From: Lawsonibacter sp.
GTDB taxonomy: Bacteria; Bacillota; Clostridia; Oscillospirales; Oscillospiraceae
Assembly: GCA_022798855.1 (NCBI GenBank)
Contig: JAAWNI010000064.1
Coordinates: forward strand, 1-10,683
Reading direction: 5' to 3'
Length of the DNA stretch: 10,683 nt
This document shows positions 1 through 4,371 of the stretch, piece by piece. The translations under genes were made by a program, and so were the position numbers. Each line of letters begins with the position of its first letter. Positions within the stretch are counted from its first letter, which is position 1. The notes beneath the pieces were generated by a model. It had not been told where the DNA came from. It saw only the letters and a program-made list of their open reading frames with translations, and ran no database searches.

Positions 1-168
1 CTGGGGAATCTCCAAATGCTTCAGCTGGTATTCCCCATACCGTCCCAGCTTCGGGTCTTTCAAAAAGTCCGGGTCGGGCTCCAGCTCCACTCCCGCCTCC
101 TGGACCTGCCGGTAAAATTGGAGCAAAGGGGGATATTTCATCCAATTTGGGGTCTTTTCCTGTTCCAC
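1..168 (-). CDS. Unrecognised gene downstream of dnaN, partial (N-terminal 56 codons)
   Basis: An open frame runs from a GTG at 168-166 to the window edge without a stop, so its 3' end lies outside. A GGAGG sits 6 bases before the GTG and the start is only 12 bp after the dnaN stop, so it is probably cotranscribed with dnaN. The peptide begins VEQEKTPNWMKYPP, is rich in Pro, Glu and Leu, and ends in a segment reading KLGRYGEYQLKHLE. It does not look like the genes usual at this position in Firmicutes (the S4-domain protein YaaA or RecF). The GRYGEYQL stretch faintly recalls the G-x-x-G-E start of NERD nuclease-related domains, but this is a guess from a few residues. An in-frame ATG at codon 10 (WMKYPP) is an alternative start, though it lacks so good a ribosome binding site. 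The GTG lies inside the parS-like site at 161-176, so ParB binding could affect transcription into this gene. Confidence 0.6.
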   Translation of the reverse strand, partial: MEQEKTPNWMKYPPLLQFYRQVQEAGVELEPDPDFLKDPKLGRYGEYQLKHLEIPQ

Positions 169-176
169 GTGAAACC
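161..176. promoter_or_regulatory. parS: parS-like ParB/Spo0J binding site
   Basis: The 16 bases TGTTCCACGTGAAACC match the Bacillus/Firmicutes parS consensus TGTTNCACGTGAAACA at every fixed position except the last (A to C). The CACGTG core and both GTT/AAC arms are intact. Origin-proximal parS sites are expected here, because ParB loads near oriC and recruits SMC. The site overlaps the GTG start codon (168-166) of the gene after dnaN. The match is seen directly; ParB binding is inferred from the consensus. Confidence 0.85.
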
Positions 177-180
177 TCCA

Positions 181-1287
181 TCAGTTGGCTTTCAGCCGCA
201 CGGGCAGCACCATATAGGTGAAACTCTCCTCCCCCTCGGCGGGCAGGATGACGCAGGGGGCCACGCCGGAGGTAAACTCCATGCGCAGCTTCTCGGCGGG
301 GGCGGCCTTGAGGGCGTCCATCAGGTACTTGTTGTTAAAGCCGATCTCCAGGCCCCCGCCGTCGCCGGTGACGGCGCACTGGTCGGCGGCGTCGCCGATG
401 GCGGTCTTGGTGGTGATGGACACCATGCCGTCGCCAAAGACGCAGCGCAGGGGGGATTTCAGCTTCTCGCTGATGATGAGGGACACCCGCTCAATGGAGG
501 ACAGCAGGGCCCGGGCATCCACCTCTACTTTAATAGAGTTGTTCCGGGGGATGGCGCTGCGGTAGGCCAGGAAGTCGCCCTCCAGCCGGCGGCAGACCAG
601 CACCGTGTCGCCGGTGCGGAACATGATGTGCCGCGCCCCCTGGGTGATGGTGACGGACTCCTCGCCGGAGCAGATCTTCTCCACCTCCCCCAGGGCGGAG
701 CCGGGGACTACAAAGGAGAAGGAATCGGCCCCCTTTTTCTCCTCCACCCCCTCGTGGCGCAGGGCCAGCCGGTAGCCGTCCACTGAGACGATGGTCAGGC
801 CCGTATCGTCCACCTCGAAGAGGGAGCCGGTGTGGACGGGGCGGCTCTCGTTGTCGCTGACGGCGAAACGGGTCTGCCCGATCATGGACCGCAGCAGCGG
901 CTGGCCGATGGCCAGGGCGTTCTGCTGGTCCACGCTGGGCAGCTCGGGGAACTCCTCCGGGTCGGTGGCCAGGATGTTGAACTGGGACAGGCCGCATTTG
1001 ATGTTGACCGTGTAGTTCTGAGAGGTAAAGACCACCACATCGTCGGGCATCTTCCGGACGATCTCGCCAAAGAGCCGGGCGGACAGGACCAGGCACCCCT
1101 TTTCGGTGACCTCGGCGGGGACGGTGACCTGAATGCCCGTCTCCAGGTTGTAGCCGGTAAGGCGCAGGGACTCTCCGGCGTCGATCAAAATGCCCTCCAT
1201 GGCCGGAATGGAGCTTTTGGCGGCTACAGCCCGGGAGGCCACGGATACGGCGGCGGACAGCAGGGCCTTTTCACAGGAGAATTTCAT
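181..1287 (-). CDS. dnaN: DNA polymerase III beta subunit (sliding clamp)
   Basis: This encodes a 368-residue protein of normal length for DnaN, the ring-shaped clamp that tethers the replicative polymerase to DNA. The N-terminus (MKFSCEKALLSAAVSVASRA), the segment near residue 40 (LRLTGYNLETGI) and the C-terminal MVLPVRLK follow the family pattern of three repeated clamp domains ending in a (V/L)(L/M)P(V/M)R motif. The ATG at 1287-1285 has GGAGG at 1297-1301, 9 bases away. It lies downstream of dnaA on the same strand, as in most bacteria. The gap between them (325 bp) is long because it carries the DnaA-box cluster. I see no clear separate dnaN promoter in that gap, so read-through from the dnaA promoter is the default assumption. 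Adjacent products HolB and DnaA act in the same machine. Confidence 0.97.
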   Translation of the reverse strand: MKFSCEKALLSAAVSVASRAVAAKSSIPAMEGILIDAGESLRLTGYNLETGIQVTVPAEVTEKGCLVLSARLFGEIVRKMPDDVVVFTSQNYTVNIKCGLSQFNILATDPEEFPELPSVDQQNALAIGQPLLRSMIGQTRFAVSDNESRPVHTGSLFEVDDTGLTIVSVDGYRLALRHEGVEEKKGADSFSFVVPGSALGEVEKICSGEESVTITQGARHIMFRTGDTVLVCRRLEGDFLAYRSAIPRNNSIKVEVDARALLSSIERVSLIISEKLKSPLRCVFGDGMVSITTKTAIGDAADQCAVTGDGGGLEIGFNNKYLMDALKAAPAEKLRMEFTSGVAPCVILPAEGEESFTYMVLPVRLKAN

Positions 1288-1343
1288 GAAGCGGTTCCTC
1301 CAATCTCTTTCCCTCCCCCGCGATAGGAGGAGAGGATTTATTT

Positions 1344-1381
1344 CAGTAACAGTAGCCGTTAGGCGAAAAAAATGTGGAAAG
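1344..1381 (-). promoter_or_regulatory. Candidate basal unwinding system: DnaA box plus DnaA-trio run
   Basis: Read on the minus strand this shows CTTTCCACA (1381-1373), a spacer with the GC-richer core CGCCTAACGGC, then CTACTGTTACTG (1355-1344) followed by an AT-rich stretch. On the plus strand, read 3' to 5', the run is GAT-GAC-AAT-GAC. Two triplets match the DnaA-trio consensus 3'-(G/A)A(T/A)-5' and two differ only in the third base. It closely resembles the B. subtilis trio run as I recall it. The box, GC-rich spacer and trio order, pointing from dnaA toward dnaN, is as in B. subtilis. Confidence 0.55.
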
Positions 1382-1446
1382 ACGGCGCAAAGCCTTGGGG
1401 CCGTAAGGAAAGCGGTTCAACAGGGGGTGTGGGGGAAAAAGATGGT

Positions 1447-1455
1447 TTTTCCACA
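1447..1455 (+). promoter_or_regulatory. DnaA box TTTTCCACA
   Basis: TTTTCCACA differs from the classical TTATCCACA at one position. The same nonamer recurs at 1502-1510 and 3063-3071, which suggests it is the preferred box of this organism. Confidence 0.6.
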
Positions 1456-1465
1456 AGGCCCCCTT

Positions 1466-1474
1466 TTGTCCACA
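1466..1474 (+). promoter_or_regulatory. DnaA box TTGTCCACA
   Basis: One mismatch to TTATCCACA, 10 bases after the preceding box and in the same orientation. Confidence 0.5.
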
Positions 1475-1501
1475 TTCCTCCACCAACATTCCACAAAAAA
1501 G

Positions 1502-1510
1502 TGTGGAAAA
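1502..1510 (-). promoter_or_regulatory. DnaA box TTTTCCACA (minus strand)
   Basis: The plus strand reads TGTGGAAAA. It forms an inverted pair with the weaker CATTCCACA at 1487-1495, with six bases between the 7-bp arms. Confidence 0.55.
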
Positions 1511-1566
1511 TTCAGGTGTCAAATAGGGGTGGTTTTTAGGCAGAGGCGGCGGGGAAGCTCTTTTTG

Positions 1567-1592
1567 GTTCTTTTTCTCTCGAGAAAAAGAAC
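1567..1592. repeat. AT-rich perfect 12-bp stem-loop downstream of dnaA
   Basis: GTTCTTTTTCTC and GAGAAAAAGAAC are exact complements separated by two bases (TC). The element lies 20 bases past the dnaA stop. Neither side carries a U-tract typical of an intrinsic terminator, so I do not call one. It could slow transcription from dnaA into dnaN, shield mRNA ends, or be a structural part of the origin. Confidence 0.6.
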
Positions 1593-1612
1593 GCCTGCCC
1601 CGGCGGGGGTTT

Positions 1613-2926
1613 TTACTCGTACCTGGCGTTGATATTGGTCGTGATATCCTTGACGATCTCCGCTTTCAGGGGGTCGTTTTTCACCAGGTCCTCGATGCGG
1701 TTCAGGGCGCTGAGCACGGTGGTGTGGTCACGGCTGAACTCCCGGCCGATCTCCTTCAGGGACAGGTTGGTCATGCGGCGGATCTGATACATGGCGATCT
1801 GCCGGGCCAGGGAGATGTCCTTGGAGCGGCCCTGGCCCCGGAGGATGGAGGGCTCCAGGTTGTAGAACTTGCAGACCTCCTCGATGATGACGTCGGCGGT
1901 GGGCAGGATGTCGGATTTCTCCTTAAAAATGTCCTTCACCGCCCGGATGACGGTGTTTTTGTCCACCGTGTCCCCGTTCAGGTCCTGGTAGGCCATGATC
2001 TTATTTACCGTGCCCTCGATCTGGCGCACGTTGGCGGTGATATTCTCCGCGATCAGCTGGATGATGTAGTCGGGCAGGTCCATCCCCATGCGGATGGACT
2101 TGTTTTTGATGATTGCCATGCGCGTCTCGTAGTCGGGGGGGACGATGTCGGCCAGCAGCCCCCACTCGAAGCGGGTTTTCAGGCGGTCCTCCAGCCGGAG
2201 CATCTCCTTGGGCGGCCGGTCGGAGGTGAAGACGATCTGTTTTTTCAGCTCGTAGAGGGTGTTGAAGGTGTGGAACATCTCCTCCTGGGTGGAGTCGCGG
2301 CCGGCGATGAACTGCACATCGTCCATGAGGAACACGTCCGCCCCCCGGTATTTGTCCCGGAACTCCTGGTTCCGGCCCTCGCGGATGGCGGAGATCAGCT
2401 CGTTGGTGAAGGAGTCCCCCTTGACGTAGATGATCTTATACTCCGGGTGGTTGGCGTGGATGGTGTGGGCGATGGAGTAAAGGAGGTGGGTCTTGCCCAG
2501 GCCGGAGTTGCCGAAGATGAAAAGGGGGTTGTAATTTTCCCCGGGGTTGTCGGCCACCTTCCGGGCGGCGGCGTGGGCGAATTTGTTGGAGGCCCCCACC
2601 ACGAACCGGTCGAAGGTGTACTCCTCGGTGCCGGGGAGGAAGGAGGGGCGCTTCGACTCCTCCTGGAGGCTGTCCAGCTCCCCCTCGGTGAGCACCGTCA
2701 CCTGGAAATTGGCGGAGAACAGCTCGTGCAGGGCGTTCTGGATGGGGGCGGCGTAGCGGGCGGCGATGATGTCCCGCTTGAATTTGGTGGGGCTGTAGAG
2801 GATGAAGCGGTCCTCCTCCAGGGAGACAGCCGTGGTATCGTCAAACCAGGTGTTCAGGGTGGTGGCGGTCATCTCCGACCCCATCAGGGCCTTGACCTTT
2901 TCCCATACTTCAGCAGCTGGATTCAT
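1613..2926 (-). CDS. dnaA: Chromosomal replication initiator protein DnaA
   Basis: This 437-residue protein binds DnaA boxes, assembles as an ATP-dependent filament and opens oriC. Domain I is at about residues 1-80 (MNPAAEVWEKVKALM), followed by a short linker domain II. The AAA+ domain III starts near 103 (YTFDRFVVGASN), with Walker A GNSGLGKT at 139-146, Walker B VFLMDD at 198-203, and NVRQIEG at 299-305 carrying the sensor II arginine. Domain IV, the helix-turn-helix, ends with the signature RDHTTVLSALNRI at 399-411. The start is set at the ATG 2926-2924 because AAGGAGG lies 6 bases upstream and the family begins here. The frame stays open to 3028, but the extra residues are basic and unlike DnaA. 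A sigma-A promoter lies at 3031-3059, with a DnaA box beside its -35 element that suggests autoregulation. Confidence 0.98.
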   Translation of the reverse strand: MNPAAEVWEKVKALMGSEMTATTLNTWFDDTTAVSLEEDRFILYSPTKFKRDIIAARYAAPIQNALHELFSANFQVTVLTEGELDSLQEESKRPSFLPGTEEYTFDRFVVGASNKFAHAAARKVADNPGENYNPLFIFGNSGLGKTHLLYSIAHTIHANHPEYKIIYVKGDSFTNELISAIREGRNQEFRDKYRGADVFLMDDVQFIAGRDSTQEEMFHTFNTLYELKKQIVFTSDRPPKEMLRLEDRLKTRFEWGLLADIVPPDYETRMAIIKNKSIRMGMDLPDYIIQLIAENITANVRQIEGTVNKIMAYQDLNGDTVDKNTVIRAVKDIFKEKSDILPTADVIIEEVCKFYNLEPSILRGQGRSKDISLARQIAMYQIRRMTNLSLKEIGREFSRDHTTVLSALNRIEDLVKNDPLKAEIVKDITTNINARYE

Positions 2927-2932
2927 GAGACG

Positions 2933-2939
2933 CCTCCTT
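2933..2939 (-). promoter_or_regulatory. Ribosome binding site that fixes the dnaA start
   Basis: AAGGAGG on the minus strand, 6 bases before the ATG at 2926. It rejects the longer frame that begins at 3028. A hairpin with a 6-bp stem (2947-2963, TCCGCG paired with CGCGGA) sits just upstream in the leader and may influence access to this site. Confidence 0.85.
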
Positions 2940-3030
2940 CTTGAGATCCGCGGCCGGCGCGGACTTTTAAAGCGCCCCCTCTGTACCGGCAGAGAAGGCG
3001 GCTGAAAACAAAAATTTTCCCGTACCATAC

Positions 3031-3059
3031 ATTATACCAAAAAAATAGATTGACAGCAA
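3031..3059 (-). promoter_or_regulatory. dnaA promoter (sigma-A type)
   Basis: On the minus strand, TTGCTG (3059-3054), a 17-base spacer and a perfect TATAAT (3036-3031). The -35 element is weak (TTG plus mismatches) but the -10 and spacing are ideal. The expected 5' leader is about 95-100 bases. A DnaA box ends the adjoining upstream sequence. Confidence 0.75.
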
Positions 3060-3062
3060 GGT

Positions 3063-3071
3063 TTTTCCACA
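3063..3071 (+). promoter_or_regulatory. DnaA box TTTTCCACA next to the dnaA -35
   Basis: Identical to the 1447-1455 and 1502-1510 nonamers. It lies 4 bases upstream of the dnaA -35 element and is followed by an AT-rich run (ATTTTTTATTTATAATC). Its position suits DnaA autoregulation, origin function, or both. Confidence 0.6.
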
Positions 3072-3193
3072 TTTTTTATTTATAATCTATCAAAAATGGC
3101 CGGCAGGGCTTGTGGGTTCCGGCTTTGTGGGCTACAAGATATTGACAGCGGAGGGGAAACGGCGAAAAATCTCCCTTTCAGGCAAAAAGATGG

Positions 3194-3223
3194 TTGACAG
3201 CGGCCTTATTTATCCGCTATAAT
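3194..3223 (+). promoter_or_regulatory. rpmH operon promoter (consensus sigma-A)
   Basis: Perfect TTGACA at 3194-3199 and perfect TATAAT at 3218-3223, with an 18-base spacer. It is the strongest promoter visible in the window and fits the high output needed for a ribosomal protein gene. It probably serves rpmH-rnpA-yidD and, if read-through permits, yidC and khpB. Confidence 0.85.
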
Positions 3224-3233
3224 AGTAGGCGTA

Positions 3234-3273
3234 TCTTTTAAGGCGGAGGGCTTGGGCCCCGTCCCTTAAAAGA
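3234..3273 (+). promoter_or_regulatory. 5' end hairpin in the rpmH leader
   Basis: TCTTTTAAGG (3234-3243) and CCTTAAAAGA (3264-3273) are exact complements, with an inner GGGC/GCCC stem. The expected transcription start is near 3230, so the mRNA would begin almost directly with this stem. It is followed by A residues rather than U, so it is not a terminator on this strand. A likely role is 5' end protection. Confidence 0.55.
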
Positions 3274-3312
3274 AAAAACGCAGACCGCAGCCTGTGGCAG
3301 GGCTGTTGTTGG

Positions 3313-3327
3313 GCCGGGAAAGCCGGC
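3313..3327 (+). promoter_or_regulatory. Small hairpin upstream of the rpmH ribosome binding site
   Basis: GCCGG and CCGGC around a GAAAG loop, extendable by G-U pairs, 13 bases before AGGAGG at 3341-3346. It may tune translation or mark the leader end; no known riboswitch class is recognised. Confidence 0.35.
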
Positions 3328-3354
3328 TTGAGATCAAATGAGGAGGTGTCCCCC

Positions 3355-3489
3355 ATGCTTCGTACCTATCAGCCCAAAAAGCGCCAGCGCTCCAAGGAGC
3401 ACGGCTTCCGCAAGCGCATGGCTACCCGCAACGGCCGCAAGGTGCTGGCCCGCCGCCGCGCCAAGGGCCGCGCCCGTCTGACCCACTGA
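3355..3489 (+). CDS. rpmH: 50S ribosomal protein L34
   Basis: A complete 44-residue basic protein, MLRTYQPKKRQRSKEHGFRK and onward, ending RARLTH. It has the universal L34 pattern (TYQPK, R-x-R-x-HGF, R-R-x-KGR-x-LT) and the family's usual length. It is a small rRNA-binding component of the large subunit. AGGAGG lies 8 bases before the ATG. It is the first gene of the right-hand cluster rpmH-rnpA-yidD-yidC-khpB and sits divergently from dnaA, the most conserved oriC arrangement in bacteria. A hairpin plus U-tract follows its stop and probably reduces transcription into rnpA. Confidence 0.98.
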   Translation: MLRTYQPKKRQRSKEHGFRKRMATRNGRKVLARRRAKGRARLTH

Positions 3490-3499
3490 GGGAGGGCCG

Positions 3500-3518
3500 G
3501 CGGCCTGAGCCGCTTTTT
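3500..3518 (+). terminator. Attenuator/partial terminator between rpmH and rnpA
   Basis: GCGGC, loop CTGA, GCCGC, then TTTTT. The stem is only 5 bp and no promoter is obvious for rnpA, so partial termination is more likely than full. L34 is needed in far greater amounts than RNase P protein, which fits such a device. Confidence 0.55.
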
Positions 3519-3621
3519 CATCGGTGGAACGGGGCCGGATCTCGCATGAGACGGGACAGACAGTCGATATTGTGTACACATAGGGGCGTGGGAGAATTTC
3601 CCCCGCCCTCTCTGTGCATAT

Positions 3622-3626
3622 GGAGG
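3622..3626 (+). promoter_or_regulatory. Ribosome binding site that fixes the rnpA start
   Basis: GGAGG 5 bases before the ATG at 3632. Earlier in-frame GTG (3614) and ATG (3620) codons lie before or against this site and are rejected. A stem-loop at about 3582-3609 (AGGGG-CG paired with CG-CCCT, loop near AGAATTT) ends 12 bases upstream. Confidence 0.75.
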
Positions 3627-3631
3627 AAAAC

Positions 3632-3988
3632 ATGAAACACACCATACCGCTGAAACAAAATCATGAGTTCCGCCGGCTGTACAGCAAGGGAAAGAGCGCG
3701 GTGTCCCCCTATTTTGTGGTCTACTGCCGGAAAACCGGCCGGCCGGCCAGCCGCCTGGGCATCACCACCGGCGTGAAGCTGGGCAACGCCGTGAAGCGCA
3801 ACCGGGCCCGCCGCCGCATTCGGGAGCTGTACCGCACCCGCGAGGAGAAGCTCCTCCCGGGCTATGACATCGTGATCGTGGCCCGGACCCGGGTAATCTA
3901 CGGCCGGTATGGGGAGCTGGTGCGCTGCTTTGACCAGCAGATGAAAAAGCTGGGCCTGATCCCCCGGAAGGAGGACAGGCCGCTGTGA
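3632..3988 (+). CDS. rnpA: Ribonuclease P protein component
   Basis: This 118-residue basic protein is the subunit of RNase P that helps the catalytic RNA (encoded elsewhere) mature tRNA 5' ends. The N-terminus MKHTIPLKQNHEFRRLYSKG matches the family (R/K-x-x-x-F-x-x-ly-x-x-G). The hallmark RNR motif is at residues 51-68 (GNAVKRNRARRRIRELYR), preceded by RLGITTGVKLG. Length is normal. The stop overlaps the GTG start of yidD by four bases (GTGA), so the two are translationally coupled. Confidence 0.96.
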   Translation: MKHTIPLKQNHEFRRLYSKGKSAVSPYFVVYCRKTGRPASRLGITTGVKLGNAVKRNRARRRIRELYRTREEKLLPGYDIVIVARTRVIYGRYGELVRCFDQQMKKLGLIPRKEDRPL

Positions 3989-4203
3989 AGGCTCTGCTGC
4001 TGTCCCTGATCCGGTTCTACCGGCGCGCCGCCTCCCCCCTGCGCCCCCCCTGCTGCCGCTTTATCCCCACCTGCTCGGAGTACGCCCTGGAAGCGGTGGA
4101 GCGGTACGGCGCCGTCAAAGGGGGCTGGCTGGCCCTGCGCCGGATCGGGCGGTGCCACCCCTTCCACCGGCAGGAGTCCATCGAGTACGACCCAGTACCT
4201 TAA
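3985..4203 (+). CDS. yidD: Membrane protein insertion efficiency factor YidD
   Basis: A 72-residue protein of the YidD (DUF37) family, a small membrane-associated factor that supports YidC-dependent insertion. The pattern is LIRFYRRAASPL, then PPCCRFIPTCSEYALEAVERYGA, then GGWLALRRIGRCHPF, ending YDPVP as is usual. Conserved cysteines are at 23, 24, 30 and 57. An N-terminal amphipathic helix is likely. The GTG start overlaps the rnpA stop by 4 bp. The TAA stop lies in the first copy of a 13-bp tandem duplication that leads into a palindromic element, but the protein end looks intact. Confidence 0.94.
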   Translation: MKALLLSLIRFYRRAASPLRPPCCRFIPTCSEYALEAVERYGAVKGGWLALRRIGRCHPFHRQESIEYDPVP

Positions 4204-4226
4204 CCTGCCCCCCTAACCTGCCCCCC
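4201..4226 (+). repeat. Perfect 13-bp tandem duplication at the yidD stop
   Basis: TAACCTGCCCCCC occurs twice head to tail (4201-4213 and 4214-4226). The first copy supplies the yidD stop codon. It could be a slippage duplication or a trace of insertion of the element that follows. Confidence 0.85.
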
Positions 4227-4343
4227 TGGGGGGCTGTCAGCCGCGGGCTGACGAATGAAGTTGTATTCTTCACTTATGAATACAGCTTCTAAGAGGGCCC
4301 TCTCCGGCCCTTTGGGCCGCTTCCCCCTGGGGGAGCCAAGGCC
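4214..4343. repeat. GC-rich palindromic intergenic element between yidD and yidC
   Basis: The segment is a string of stem-loops: CCCCCC-T-GGGGGG (4221-4233), TCAGCC-GCG-GGCTGA (4238-4252), GTATTC...GAATAC (4263-4283), GGCCC-TTT-GGGCC (4307-4319) and CCCCCTGGGGG (4323-4333). The two ends look like diverged inverted copies of one another (C-run/G-run followed by a small GC hairpin). It has no coding capacity. It resembles the abundant small palindromic repeats of GC-rich gut Clostridia in style; family membership needs a genome comparison. No U-tract follows, so it is not a clear terminator. Confidence 0.6.
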
Positions 4344-4371
4344 GTAACTTGATATGCGGAGGTATTTTTGA

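Larger units (their letters stand above)
1288..1612. other. oriC module between dnaA and dnaN (325-bp gene-free region)
   Basis: No gene is supported here. The region holds nonamers related to the DnaA box TTATNCACA: TTTTCCACA at 1447-1455 (+), TTGTCCACA at 1466-1474 (+), TTTTCCACA at 1502-1510 (-) and CTTTCCACA at 1373-1381 (-). A weaker CATTCCACA at 1487-1495 (+) faces the 1502-1510 box as an inverted pair (TTCCACA, 6 bases, TGTGGAA). A trio-like run follows at 1344-1355, and a perfect AT-rich stem-loop lies at 1567-1592 near the dnaA stop. In Bacillus the duplex unwinds between dnaA and dnaN, so this is the likelier unwinding site. Function is inferred from box density and gene context. 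Confidence 0.75.
2927..3354. other. dnaA-rpmH divergent intergenic region (428 bp)
   Basis: No gene is supported. The region holds the dnaA leader, the divergent dnaA and rpmH promoters, one DnaA box (3063-3071), an AT-rich tract (about 3009-3100) and the rpmH leader with its hairpins. The octamer TTGACAGC occurs three times in the same orientation, at 3050-3057, 3142-3149 and 3194-3201. ATAGATT (3045-3051) and AATCTAT (3084-3090) form an inverted repeat around the DnaA box. This is probably a second, minor oriC module or a dnaA control region. Confidence 0.7.

Noticed and set aside
1190..2944. 584-codon plus-strand open frame opposite dnaA
   Set aside because: It is antisense to a clear dnaA, has low-complexity Val/Gly/Asp/Leu composition, no family motifs and no ribosome binding site; typical of GC-rich antisense frames.
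2927..3028. Upstream extension of dnaA to an ATG at 3028
   Set aside because: The extra 34 residues are basic and unlike DnaA domain I, the ATG at 2926 has an ideal ribosome binding site, and the extension would start at or before the predicted transcription start.
3334..3645. 103-codon minus-strand frame opposite rpmH
   Set aside because: Overlaps rpmH and the regulatory gap; composition is the complement of an Arg/Lys-rich gene.
4204..4343. Intrinsic terminator between yidD and yidC
   Set aside because: There are strong stems but no following U-tract, and the yidD-yidC pair is normally cotranscribed.
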